Shown here: one piece after another, positions 18,934 through 26,765 of the stretch
How positions within the stretch are numbered: the first letter of the stretch is position 1
Layout of the letters: each line of letters starts with the position of its first letter
Source of the DNA: Alkalihalobacillus trypoxylicola
GTDB lineage: Bacteria; Bacillota; Bacilli; Bacillales; Bacillaceae_D
Length of the DNA: 64,000 bases
Direction: 5' to 3'
NCBI RefSeq assembly: GCF_001590785.1
Contig: NZ_LTAO01000040.1
Span: forward strand, 773 to 64,772
Notes under the pieces: generated by a model
The model's database searches: none
Seen by the model: the letters and a program-made list of their open reading frames with translations, nothing else
Told to the model about the DNA's origin: nothing
Made by a program: the position numbers and the translations under genes

Positions 18934-19284
18934 ATGAGTAAGCAGCAAACATGGTTCTTAAGTATGACTTTTATAGCATTTGTTTTAATATGGGTTTTTG
19001 TTATTATTCAATTTACTAATTCGGGCTTCGAATCAGCCGAGCAGCCAGCTGATGAAGAAGTTGAAACACAGGAAGTAGTAGAAGTGGTTATAGAAGAGCA
19101 TCAAGATCAGAACCAAATGATTAAAGAAAAAGCAGATGAAGAGAAAAAAGAAGAAACAAGCAAAGAATTAGTAGTAGATGGAAATAAGCTTATTGATTTA
19201 ACGAAATATGATTTTAGTGATATTTCAACACCGGATGGAATTCCAATTGATGGTATTTTAAGTAAAGTGGGATTAGATAAATAA
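18934..19284 (+). CDS. single-pass membrane protein with acidic linker, unknown
   Basis: 116 residues from ATG 18934, eight bases after GGAGGG; a TTG three bases earlier is too close to the site to be preferred. One N-terminal helix (WFLSMTFIAFVLIWVFVIIQF) is followed by about 60 residues of Glu/Lys-rich low complexity (EEVETQEVVEVVIEEHQDQN...), then a compact conserved-looking tail (KLIDLTKYDFSDISTPDGIPIDGILSKVGLDK). The tail could be an external recognition or docking segment. I do not recognise the family. It precedes a second small membrane protein and kapB on the same strand. Confidence 0.75.
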   Translation: MSKQQTWFLSMTFIAFVLIWVFVIIQFTNSGFESAEQPADEEVETQEVVEVVIEEHQDQNQMIKEKADEEKKEETSKELVVDGNKLIDLTKYDFSDISTPDGIPIDGILSKVGLDK

Positions 19285-19380
19285 ATTCATGATATAGTCA
19301 ATTTTTTACTACTCATCCATAGATACTTTTTGGTACGATAGATATAGAAAAAATAAGTTATGGTGGATGGGGGATGCTTT

Positions 19381-19632
19381 GTGGAACTAAGAGAAAGAAT
19401 TAAAAGCTTTCCGACATGGTTAAAGTGGACATTTAGAATTTTTTTAGGCTATTTATCTTTATTAGCACTTGTTTTAGCAAGTACAATAATTGTGATTTTA
19501 GTTACTTTTTCCATGATTATGATTGACTTTTTTAGTGGGGCGGATAGCATGAGAGATTATGCGGAAAATAATCTTGTGCCTATTTCTGAGTATATGTGGA
19601 ATTTATTTACTTTACTCGTGCCGGGTTTATAA
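19381..19632 (+). CDS. small membrane protein upstream of kapB
   Basis: 83 residues from GTG 19381, which sits about eight bases after a G-rich site (GGATGGGGG); an in-frame ATG at 19360 has none. One long hydrophobic helix (FLGYLSLLALVLASTIIVILVTFSMIMI) is followed by a polar segment, DFFSGADSMRDYAENN, and a second weak hydrophobic end. It is 24 bases upstream of kapB and likely cotranscribed. The function is unknown; a link to KapB is only suggested by position. Confidence 0.7.
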   Translation: MELRERIKSFPTWLKWTFRIFLGYLSLLALVLASTIIVILVTFSMIMIDFFSGADSMRDYAENNLVPISEYMWNLFTLLVPGL

Positions 19633-19656
19633 AAAAAGAAAAAGGGTGACGTTTTG

Positions 19657-20025
19657 ATGATGGTCCAAGCGGTTTATAAAACGGGCGTATATATTGGAGA
19701 ATGTCTAGAGAAAAATGTAGACGATAATAAAGCGTTAGTAAAGGTTCTAGCGGTTAAGAAACACCCAAAGCAAGGAGATTTACATCATCCTAATATGGCT
19801 GAAGGAGTTTATTTTCATCAGCGTAAAGCATTAGCCGAATTTGAAAAAGCATGGATGCCTTTATCTTCTATGAAAGACTTTGATGAAACGTTTTTAAATT
19901 ACAAGGAATCTTTAAAACAAGCATGGGAACATTTATACAACCAACATGAAAATCAACCCTCACCATTTTCACAAAAAACCATTCAATGCTTAATGGATTT
20001 AAAAAAGGATTATTCATTTGAATAA
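19657..20025 (+). CDS. kapB: kinase-associated protein B, sporulation phosphorelay
   Basis: About 122 residues. In B. subtilis KapB is needed for the sensor kinase KinB to feed phosphate into the Spo0F-Spo0A relay. The KapB beta-barrel core is visible in YKTGVYIGE, ALVKVLAVKKHPKQGDLHHPN and FHQRKALAEFEKAWMPLSSMKDF, with the helical tail ESLKQAWEHLY and CLMDLKKDYSFE. No signal peptide or lipobox is present, despite the family name. Three start codons follow one another (TTG 19654, ATG 19657, ATG 19660); spacing to AAAGGGTG favours 19657. The kinB gene is not in the window. Confidence 0.9.
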   Translation: MMVQAVYKTGVYIGECLEKNVDDNKALVKVLAVKKHPKQGDLHHPNMAEGVYFHQRKALAEFEKAWMPLSSMKDFDETFLNYKESLKQAWEHLYNQHENQPSPFSQKTIQCLMDLKKDYSFE

Positions 20026-20099
20026 GACAAGGAAGCTATCTGGTTAAAGAGATAAACAGGCTCTTATACAGGTGGTTTTTTTATTTGTAAAACAAATCA

Positions 20100-20130
20100 A
20101 AAAAATCGATGAAGAGTTCATCGATTTTTT
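20100..20130. terminator. bidirectional terminator between kapB and dapA
   Basis: A 14-bp stem, AAAAAATCGATGAA with TTCATCGATTTTTT, around a three-base loop. It serves the converging kapB and dapA transcripts. Confidence 0.9.
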
Positions 20131-20140
20131 GGCATTATGT

Positions 20141-21028
20141 TTAGCTCACGAAATAATTTAAAAAAGGAGCAAGGTAATTTTTCAATTGAGCTTCTTCTTG
20201 TTCAGTTAAAGGAAGAAGAGGAAGTCGGACAGAGCCTGTAGAAACTCCATAGTACGTAAGTGCTGATTTTACTGGTGCAGGATTTGGAGCCATAAATAAG
20301 GCTTTCATTGTTGGTAACAAATGGCGGTGAAGAGTTGCTGCTTCTTTTACCTGGCCATTTTCAAAATGAGCAATCATTTCTTGTAGTTCTTTTCCTAAAA
20401 TATGTGAACAAACAGAAACAATTCCATTTCCTCCAATAGACAAAATAGGTAAGGTTAAGCTGTCATCACCACTATATAAGTAAAAATCTTCAGGCGTCTG
20501 ACTTATAATTGCTGCCATAGCATCTAAGTCACCACTTGCTTCCTTCGTTGCCACGATATTAGGAATTTGAGCTAATTGTATAGTCGTTTCAATAGAAAGG
20601 TTTACGCTACTTCGCCCTGGTATGTTATAAAGCATAACAGGAAGGCTAGTTTCTAATGCGATCGCTTTAAAATGCTCATAAAGTCCTTGCTGAGACGGCT
20701 TGTTATAATAAGGCGTTACTAACATAATAGCATCTACACCTATTTGCTCAGCTTTTTTGGTTAATTCAATTGACATATGTGTCGAATTTGTACCTGTTCC
20801 AGCAATGACAGGTATTCGATGTTTCACTGTATCGACTACGAGCTGATACAGTTTTATTTTTTCATCTGTTGATAAAGTAGGTGATTCACCAGTTGTTCCA
20901 CCCACTACAAGTGCATCTGTACCATTTGCAATAAGATGTTCAATAAGAGCTTTTGTTGCATTTTCATCAATTTGATTTTGTTCATTAAATGGAGTTACCA
21001 TCGCTGTAACGACCCGTCCAAAATTCAT
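20141..21028 (-). CDS. dapA: 4-hydroxy-tetrahydrodipicolinate synthase
   Basis: 295 residues. It condenses pyruvate and aspartate semialdehyde in the first step unique to lysine and diaminopimelate synthesis, also feeding dipicolinate in spore formers. The TIM barrel shows GGTTGESPTL (pyruvate site), the catalytic Tyr in LYNIPGRSS and the Schiff-base Lys in IVATKEASGDLD. The gene stands alone, not in the usual asd-dapG-dapA cluster, and its leader is a lysine riboswitch, so expression should fall when lysine is plentiful. A further dapA elsewhere in the genome would be expected if the standard operon is also present. Confidence 0.96.
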   Translation of the reverse strand: MNFGRVVTAMVTPFNEQNQIDENATKALIEHLIANGTDALVVGGTTGESPTLSTDEKIKLYQLVVDTVKHRIPVIAGTGTNSTHMSIELTKKAEQIGVDAIMLVTPYYNKPSQQGLYEHFKAIALETSLPVMLYNIPGRSSVNLSIETTIQLAQIPNIVATKEASGDLDAMAAIISQTPEDFYLYSGDDSLTLPILSIGGNGIVSVCSHILGKELQEMIAHFENGQVKEAATLHRHLLPTMKALFMAPNPAPVKSALTYYGVSTGSVRLPLLPLTEQEEAQLKNYLAPFLNYFVS

Positions 21029-21096
21029 TTAACTCACCCTCTATGTTTGATTATCTAATATAAACTGGGCTATACAATAAATTTATGATTGAAACA

Positions 21097-21129
21097 CAAA
21101 AAGCAACAATGAAGGTACTCATTGCTGCA
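21097..21129 (-). terminator. riboswitch-controlled terminator in the dapA leader
   Basis: On the minus strand GCAGCAATGAG-TACC-TTCATTGTTGC runs into a T-rich tract (TTTTTGTGTTTC). It lies about 35 nt downstream of the lysine aptamer and about 70 nt upstream of the dapA start, where the expression platform belongs. Confidence 0.82.
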
Positions 21130-21164
21130 ATGGCAATACTGTGTACACACAATCATTCCAATGC

Positions 21165-21345
21165 GTGAGATAGCCCTCCATATAGCCAATGCTATATGAC
21201 AGTACTGTACTTATTCAATACAGTCCCAGCTAAACAAAAGATGAGTGTTTTAATTTAGCTTCGGCAAAATCCCCTTTTAGTATGCATCATAAAAGCTCAT
21301 CCTTTTTAACATACTTACTCTTGAAGTTTGCGCCTCTACCCTCAC
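21165..21345 (-). ncRNA. lysine riboswitch (L-box) aptamer controlling dapA
   Basis: Read on the minus strand, the conserved L-box blocks occur in order: GTGAGGGTAGAGGCGC, AAGAGTAAG, AAAAGGGGATTTTGCCGAAG, CTGGGACTGT, GTACAGTACTGTCATA and TGGAGGGCTATCTCAC. The 5' GTGAG pairs with the closing CTCAC to form P1. A -10 hexamer TATAAT lies about 40 nt upstream (21384-21389 on the minus strand); no strong -35 is seen. With the terminator just downstream, lysine binding should cause early termination and switch dapA off. Confidence 0.95.
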
Positions 21346-21456
21346 TTCAAACTTTGAAGTAAAGATTTATATCACTACTTGTGATTATACCTTATCAAAA
21401 GATTTCACTCATTGCAATAATTTCATGTCACTTTTATTAAATATTGTTTCATTCAT

Positions 21457-21609
21457 TTATATTTTCTGTCTTATTTGTGGGAGTTGAATAAGGTTTAACA
21501 ATTGATCTAATTCCTGACTACATCGGACCGTTTTCTCTGAGTTTATTCCATATTTTTCAGCAAATAATAACATTTGATTTCTTTTTGATTCAATTTTGAA
21601 CCTAATCAT
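21457..21609 (-). CDS. Spo0E-like aspartyl-phosphate phosphatase, 50 residues
   Basis: This short gene encodes MIRFKIESKRNQ...LLFAEKYGINSEKTVRCSQELDQLLNLIQLPQIRQKI. It carries the Spo0E signature SQELDxLLN on the second helix of a helical hairpin. Members remove phosphate from Spo0A~P and so restrain sporulation. The start ATG at 21609 follows GGAAGGA. The length is that of the small YisI/YnzD-type members. It lies upstream of the dapA leader on the same strand, with the riboswitch promoter in between. Recognition is by motif; which Spo0E paralogue it is cannot be said. Confidence 0.87.
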   Translation of the reverse strand: MIRFKIESKRNQMLLFAEKYGINSEKTVRCSQELDQLLNLIQLPQIRQKI

Positions 21610-21785
21610 AATCCTTCCACTCCAAATCAGTTATTGTAAATACTTCACGAAAAATGAATCATCCTGATGTAAAAATGAATCAATGAGCATTATTAATTTT
21701 TTTCACAAACTATATTATAGGCTATTTTTAGGGAATGAAAAGGCTTTTGCGTAAATAAGTCATAATCAATTAAAAAAAGATCAAT

Positions 21786-21815
21786 CTCGACAAAATGCAG
21801 GCATAACTTGTCGAT
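21786..21815. promoter_or_regulatory. pair of Spo0A-box-like sites
   Basis: CTCGACAAA at 21786-21794 is, in reverse, TTTGTCGAG, eight of nine matches to the 0A box TTTGTCRAA. CTTGTCGAT at 21807-21815 on the plus strand matches seven of nine. They face each other about 65 bases before the spore lipoprotein gene. Confidence 0.4.
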
Positions 21816-21878
21816 AGTTAAATTTACCTCAACAATTTTATAGAAATTTGTACAAACTATTGATCAAGGAGGTGCAAA

Positions 21879-22565
21879 ATGAAACAGATTATGATGGTGA
21901 CTTTAAGTCTTTTTATTTTATCTGGCTGCATTTTAGAGCAGCAACAGCCGTTAGGCGCAAAATCTGAACAACAAACCTTTAGTAATTTAGGAATAAAAAA
22001 GGCAGAGAAATGGCAAGGTCCACTAACTGACATGCTTGTTCCTGATGAGTCGATCATGGGCTTAACTAAAGGCAAGAATCCCGAAGCATATGACGGCTCC
22101 AATAAAAGAAATCTAGGCATGTATGAAAACTCTCAACAACATGGCATGATGAATAACCAGCCAGGCTTGATCAAGGATGATTACCCACCATTCCAAAGTT
22201 ATTATTTAAATAGGGAGCACCATTCTAAAAATTATAGTACAACGAATGTTCAAGAAGATCATAAAAGTATGATTAAGGGTCGGCTTCTTTCACTTGAAAA
22301 TATTAAAGATGTTCATGTAATAGAAACGGACAATGAACTATTAATTGGAATAGAATCCAATGAAACATCAATGAGAAAATTAGAACGCTCAGTCCAAATG
22401 GAAATTGAGCAGTTAGATATTTCTAAGAAGGTTTCATTTACGACAAAACGTTCTATTATTAATCGGATGGAAGCATTAGAAAATAATATTAATGTCCCAC
22501 AACCTTTTCAATCCTTCGGAGGTATGATGGGGGAGTTCAATGAATTCATTCGCTCTCAAGATTAA
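21879..22565 (+). CDS. YhcN/YlaJ-like sporulation lipoprotein
   Basis: 228 residues. The N-terminus MKQIMMVTLSLFILSGCILE is a lipoprotein signal with Cys at residue 17. A long polar, Asn/Gln/Met-rich middle follows. The C-terminal domain (about residues 130-190: SLENIKDVHVIETDNELLIGIESNE, then VSFTTKRSIINRMEALENNI) matches the YhcN/YlaJ pattern of secreted spore-associated lipoproteins. AAGGAGGTG precedes the ATG. It sits opposite the Spo0E-like gene with putative 0A boxes between, which fits expression during sporulation. The family assignment is fairly good; the exact role is unknown. Confidence 0.82.
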   Translation: MKQIMMVTLSLFILSGCILEQQQPLGAKSEQQTFSNLGIKKAEKWQGPLTDMLVPDESIMGLTKGKNPEAYDGSNKRNLGMYENSQQHGMMNNQPGLIKDDYPPFQSYYLNREHHSKNYSTTNVQEDHKSMIKGRLLSLENIKDVHVIETDNELLIGIESNETSMRKLERSVQMEIEQLDISKKVSFTTKRSIINRMEALENNINVPQPFQSFGGMMGEFNEFIRSQD

Positions 22566-22602
22566 AGGTTGCTGGCAATCTATGGAAATGATTATTTATT
22601 AT

Positions 22603-22648
22603 AATCAAAAAGTGAAATGGAATGCCGTCCATTTCACTTTTTTTGATT
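22603..22648. terminator. terminator after the spore lipoprotein gene
   Basis: The stem AATCAAAAAGTGAAATGGA pairs with TCCATTTCAC followed by a T run and GATT, a long and stable intrinsic terminator usable from both sides. Confidence 0.9.
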
Positions 22649-22745
22649 AAATATGTCTCTGTTTACATATTATATAAATCCAAAACCAATAGGTATTAAT
22701 ACATAGCCTAAAAGTTTAGTGAAATGATTACCATTATGAATACCT

Positions 22746-23303
22746 TTAAAAAATGCCGTAGTCCTCAGCAATTTGTAGCCATTCTCTTTCTAACATTTTA
22801 TGAGATATAATGGCATTCTCATAATGCATTCTAGCATCATCATATTGAGAATCATCAATAGGATAGCGCATATCTGATAATACTCGGTCGAGAGCATCTA
22901 ACTCAACTACAAAATTAAGGTGACCTTCATGAAATCTGTTAAAAGGTTTTGGACGATCCAAATTGATGATTTCAACGGTTTCTTCTCTAATATCAGCCAA
23001 TGCTTCAATAAATTCTTCTATAGTATGACTAATGTTTACATCATTTTGATTAAAGAAATCGGCTTGTTGTTCTAGTCTTGTTATGGAATTGCTTAAGTAT
23101 TGAGCTGTTTTATCTGCATAAAAAGATAACTCATGATCAGAAAGTTTCAGCTGTCGATGCTTATCTTTATCACCAGGTACGCCTTGAAATCCTAGTGCTC
23201 CTTCATTATGGTGAGAATCCTCAATAATCTGCGTTTCCGAATCCATTTGACACGCTGCTAGTAAAACGATCCCTATTCCAAGAACAAACATCATTTTTTT
23301 CAA
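22746..23303 (-). CDS. lipoprotein of unknown function
   Basis: 185 residues from a TTG at 23303 placed seven bases after GAGGTG; the longer open frame upstream lacks a site. The signal is KKMMFVLGIGIVLLAACQ with the lipobox LAAC. The mature part is acidic and helical (DHELSFYADKTAQYLSNSITRLEQQADFF, IEEFIEALADIREETVEII, HYENAIISHKMLEREWLQIA), probably a small helical bundle outside the membrane. I do not recognise the family. It is divergent from the small membrane gene at 23.4 kb. Confidence 0.82.
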   Translation of the reverse strand: MKKMMFVLGIGIVLLAACQMDSETQIIEDSHHNEGALGFQGVPGDKDKHRQLKLSDHELSFYADKTAQYLSNSITRLEQQADFFNQNDVNISHTIEEFIEALADIREETVEIINLDRPKPFNRFHEGHLNFVVELDALDRVLSDMRYPIDDSQYDDARMHYENAIISHKMLEREWLQIAEDYGIF

Positions 23304-23418
23304 AAGTAACACCTCTTCATATACTAATAGATTTAGTATGTAAAAATCGTTCACTTTTTATGCATGATTCTCCATGTTTACTCATAAAGTGGATAAAAAG
23401 AAATGTGGTGAAAAAGAT

Positions 23419-23562
23419 ATGATGTACTTTTTCATTTTTTTAACGGCTTTCTATTTTTTCGGTTTTTTTGTATTTATGGTGGTAGGGAATCGTATGGTTG
23501 AAGGGATAGAAGAATATACGTCAAAAGAAGCTAATGAAGAGCTAAAGTTAATCAAAAAATAG
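23419..23562 (+). CDS. very small membrane protein, unknown
   Basis: About 47 residues from ATG 23419, eight bases after GTGGTG. It is one hydrophobic, Phe-rich helix (FFIFLTAFYFFGFFVFMVVG) followed by a charged tail (NRMVEGIEEYTSKEANEELKLIKK). The upstream extension of the frame to 23374 has no ribosome site. The clear amphipathic split suggests a real membrane micro-protein, but nothing in it points to a function. Confidence 0.55.
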   Translation: MMYFFIFLTAFYFFGFFVFMVVGNRMVEGIEEYTSKEANEELKLIKK

Positions 23563-23654
23563 CCTGATTTCAAAAACGAATCCGTTTCGTTCAATTGCAA
23601 ATTGATAAAATTTATAGTAAAATGAACTATATTCTCTATTGCATAAAGGCTTTA

Positions 23655-23704
23655 CACATATTATAAAGGTCTAATATTTTTTATGTTAGTCTTTATAATA
23701 TGTG
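23655..23704. promoter_or_regulatory. 14-bp inverted repeat over the cspD promoter region
   Basis: CACATATTATAAAG at 23655-23668 is perfectly mirrored by CTTTATAATATGTG at 23691-23704. The left arm covers a candidate -10 (TATAAA, 23662-23667) that lies 17 bp after TTGCAT (23639-23644). It could be an operator or, if transcription starts further upstream, a hairpin in the cspD leader. Confidence 0.5.
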
Positions 23705-23769
23705 AAATGATGATTTACATTAGTAAAGAGAGTAACATATTAAGTACACAAAAGAATGGAGTTATTTTC

Positions 23770-23970
23770 ATGCAAACAGGTAAAGTAAAATGGTTTAATG
23801 CAGAAAAAGGTTTTGGTTTTATTGAATTAGAAGAAGGAAACGACGTTTTTGTACACTTTAGTGCAATTACTGGAGACGGGTTCAAAAGCTTAGACGAAGG
23901 TCAATCTGTTGAGTTTGAAATCGTTGATGGTGACCGTGGACCTCAAGCAGCTAATGTTGTAAAACTATAA
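23770..23970 (+). CDS. cspD: cold-shock protein, CspD type
   Basis: 66 residues from ATG 23770 (the frame stays open upstream, but GGAG at 23758 and family length fix the start). It is a single OB-fold that binds single-stranded nucleic acid and keeps mRNA unfolded in the cold. RNP1 is KGFGFIEL and RNP2 is DVFVHFSAI; the ending [14 protein letters not shown] matches CspD of B. subtilis closely. A long AT-rich leader with a strong inverted repeat precedes it, which suggests regulation at the promoter or mRNA level. Confidence 0.95.
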   Translation: MQTGKVKWFNAEKGFGFIELEEGNDVFVHFSAITGDGFKSLDEGQSVEFEIVDGDRGPQAANVVKL

Positions 23971-23978
23971 ATAATAGA

Positions 23979-24008
23979 AAAAACACGATCTCATGAGATC
24001 GTGTTTTT
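23979..24008. terminator. bidirectional terminator after cspD
   Basis: The stem AAAAACACGATCT/AGATCGTGTTTTT with a four-base loop ends cspD and the converging transporter gene. Confidence 0.92.
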
Positions 24009-24015
24009 ATTTGCA

Positions 24016-25551
24016 CTAATTGTAGTAGATAGGAGATGCGGGTCCAACATCAATCCCTAGCAGCATCCAAATAATGAGCATGATAGTCCAAACAACTGTG
24101 AAGATAATCGCATAAGGAAGCATGACGGAAATTAATGTACCAATTCCCATGTTCTTATCATATTTTTGGGCAAATGCGATGATGATAGCAAAGTATGTCA
24201 TTAAAGGTGAGATGACATTGGTTGTAGAATCAGCTACTCGATAGGTGAGCTGGGTAAATTCGGGTGAATAACCTAATTGCATCATAATCGGAACAAAGAC
24301 AGGTGCCATTATTGCCCATTTTGCTGATGCGCTTCCGATAAAGATATTAATGGCCATTGTAATAAACATAAATAATAGAATTAATGGAATCCCTGTTAAC
24401 TGGACACTTTGTAAAAATTCAGCACCGTAAACTCCAAGTACGATCCCCATGTTCGATTCATTAAAATAAGCGACAAATTGACCAGCTGTAAAAGCTAAAA
24501 CAATAAACATCCCCATCGATGCCATCGTATCGGTCATTTGATTAGCTACATCTTTATCATTACGAATGGACTTTGTGATGATCCCGTATACAAGACCTGG
24601 AATAAAGAAAAAGAATAATAATATAACACCCAATGAGTTCATAAATGGAGAATTTACAATAGGGTTCGGTCCGTCTCCTCTCATAGGACCCCATTCAGGT
24701 ACTATTAATAATGAGGCTAAAATGGTTGTACAAACTAGAGATATACCAGCCCACCTTAAGGCTTTTTTTTCTATGGTTGTTAAGTATTCAATCTTTTCTT
24801 TTTGCTCTTTGTTTGATTTGTACTTTCCTAAGCGAGGCTCGACAATCTTCTCGGTAACGAAAGTACCAGCTAACGTAATAACAAACACAGATACAATCAT
24901 AAAATAAAGGTTCATAGCAATATTAATATTTTCCGCATAGGAAGGGTCAAATGTTGCAGCGGCTTGTCTAGTTAATTCCCCGAGCATTGGGTCAGAAGAT
25001 GTTAAAATTAGATTAGCAGCAAACCCTCCAGAAACACCTGCAAAAGCAGCAGCAAGACCAGCAATAGGATGTCGTCCTAAAGCCATAAATAAAAGGGCTC
25101 CTAAAGGAGGAAGCACAATATACCCTGCATCCGCGGCCACGCTTGATAATATTCCAGCAAATACTAATGCAGCAGTAATAAGCTTTTGTGGGACCGATGT
25201 GACAAGTCCACGTAAAGCTGCACTAATTAAGCCGCTTCTTTCGGCAATCCCAATTCCTAACATAGTAGCTAAGACAATCCCAAGTGGAGCAAAATTAATG
25301 AAATTATCCACCATACTTGTAAATAAATAATGAATTCCTTCTGAGGATAAAAGATTGACAATGGTTATCGTTTCTCCAGGCTCTGCAGGGTTTTCTACAG
25401 TAATGTTAAAAGCAGATAACACGGAGGAGAGGCCTATTACGATTAATGCTAATATAGCAAATAAAGTGATAGGGTGAGGTAGTTTATTACCAATAAATTC
25501 AACAATGTTTAAAAATCTTCCAAACATAGAAGGGTTTTTAATCTGTTTCAT
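24016..25551 (-). CDS. AbgT-family transporter
   Basis: 511 residues with about 12 hydrophobic segments. The family is named for p-aminobenzoyl-glutamate uptake in E. coli, and some members export sulfonamide-type antimetabolites, so the substrate and even the direction are uncertain. Diagnostic stretches are LPHPITLFAILALIVIG, ERSGLISAALRGLV, SSVAADAGYIVLPPLGALLF, GGFAANLILTSSDPMLGELT and GSASAKWAIMAPVFVPIMMQLGYSP, which include the two reentrant hairpin signatures. AAAGGAGTG precedes the ATG at normal distance. The gene is monocistronic. Confidence 0.92.
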   Translation of the reverse strand: MKQIKNPSMFGRFLNIVEFIGNKLPHPITLFAILALIVIGLSSVLSAFNITVENPAEPGETITIVNLLSSEGIHYLFTSMVDNFINFAPLGIVLATMLGIGIAERSGLISAALRGLVTSVPQKLITAALVFAGILSSVAADAGYIVLPPLGALLFMALGRHPIAGLAAAFAGVSGGFAANLILTSSDPMLGELTRQAAATFDPSYAENINIAMNLYFMIVSVFVITLAGTFVTEKIVEPRLGKYKSNKEQKEKIEYLTTIEKKALRWAGISLVCTTILASLLIVPEWGPMRGDGPNPIVNSPFMNSLGVILLFFFFIPGLVYGIITKSIRNDKDVANQMTDTMASMGMFIVLAFTAGQFVAYFNESNMGIVLGVYGAEFLQSVQLTGIPLILLFMFITMAINIFIGSASAKWAIMAPVFVPIMMQLGYSPEFTQLTYRVADSTTNVISPLMTYFAIIIAFAQKYDKNMGIGTLISVMLPYAIIFTVVWTIMLIIWMLLGIDVGPASPIYYN

Positions 25552-25702
25552 ATCTAGGTGACACTCCTTTTAAACTAGAACTTATATTATATTAAGATAT
25601 CAATTTTAAAAAACACGAATTCTATTCTACTATAAAAAAGGTAAAATTTCTTGTTTATTTTAAAATAAAATAAAGTTTGTGAATTAAGAATGATTTGAAA
25701 AT

Positions 25703-25739
25703 AAAAAGAACTCCTAATATGAATATAGGAGTTCTTTTT
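25703..25739 (-). terminator. terminator of the PRC-barrel gene
   Basis: The stem AAAAAGAACTCCTA/TAGGAGTTCTTTTT around a short loop lies four bases from the stop codon at 25745 and reads into T on the minus strand. Confidence 0.9.
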
Positions 25740-25744
25740 CTCAT

Positions 25745-26572
25745 TTATTTTATCGAAGTTTCCCAATAGGGTTGCATATGATAATGCTGATAAATAATTT
25801 GCTCTTGTTCTCGGTCGAATAAAGTCTCTCGTTCATATTCAGGAGCGTTAGATATCAATGACTGATCAATATTACTAACCGTTACAGTCTTGTCTATATG
25901 GGAAATTTCTGTAATCCATTCCGTGCTTAAAACAACTAATTCCTTAGACATAAATCCGCCAACATCAATAATAAAGTAACGTATAAAATGATCTTCATAA
26001 TCAATGATACAATCAACAATTTGTCCTACTTCACCATTTTTAGCATGTAATTCATATTTATATAGGTCATTAAAGCTTTGTAATAAGGTCTCATTATCTT
26101 GAGGAACCTGTTGGCGATTAGTTTTCGTTGTTTGATCCCTTTCATCAGGTAACGTTTTTTCATCGTATTCCCTGATAGGTGGAATAATCGGTGATTGTGG
26201 AGTTTGACCTACAAATGTAGGACCATGAGTTCTCGGCAATGCGAGCGGGTGTAGCCAGTAATTGTCCCAGCCGTAATGGCTATTTAAACTTTTCTCAAAC
26301 TCACGAGTTAAGGTGAATTCAGAGGGCTTTGGACTATCCTTTATTTGTTCTTTAGTTAATTGTACGCCTATCGTTTCATTTTCTCTATTCAATTCAGTAA
26401 AGGCAGCAGGACTTAAAAATACATGACCACCTGGTAACCATCTTCTTGTATCTGCTTCTATATATCTGATTTTAAAATTTGGACCTTCAAAAATTAAATC
26501 ATCAACAGCTCCTAATTCGTCATCTAATGCTCTAAGTGAGAATTTCTTTAATGTACTTGCTTCTATAAACAT
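25745..26572 (-). CDS. PRC-barrel domain protein
   Basis: 275 residues from ATG 26572, which follows AAGGAGATGATCTTC. It contains two PRC-barrel units: the first at about residues 5-80 (LGAVDDLIFEGPNFKIRYIEADTRRWLPGGHVFLSPAAF) and the second at about 160-240 (GEVGQIVDCIIDYEDHFIRYFIIDVGGFMSKELVVLSTEWITEI). A proline-rich linker joins them. PRC-barrels bind protein or RNA partners; here there is no catalytic motif and no signal peptide. Such two-barrel proteins are common in spore formers and stress regulons, but the function is open. Confidence 0.88.
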   Translation of the reverse strand: MFIEASTLKKFSLRALDDELGAVDDLIFEGPNFKIRYIEADTRRWLPGGHVFLSPAAFTELNRENETIGVQLTKEQIKDSPKPSEFTLTREFEKSLNSHYGWDNYWLHPLALPRTHGPTFVGQTPQSPIIPPIREYDEKTLPDERDQTTKTNRQQVPQDNETLLQSFNDLYKYELHAKNGEVGQIVDCIIDYEDHFIRYFIIDVGGFMSKELVVLSTEWITEISHIDKTVTVSNIDQSLISNAPEYERETLFDREQEQIIYQHYHMQPYWETSIK

Positions 26573-26765
26573 GAAGATCATCTCCTTATTAATAATTTGT
26601 AAGCTTAATCATTCTATTACCTTTTTTTTCTTTTCTAAAACCTTTTAAAATAAAGACAGAAATTAAAAAAGTAAGTCACTTACTTTACTTTGGAATAAGA
26701 AATGTTTACACTAACGGTATATAAATGAAATATTAAATCGTATCTAAAGGAAGAGGGAATTAGAT

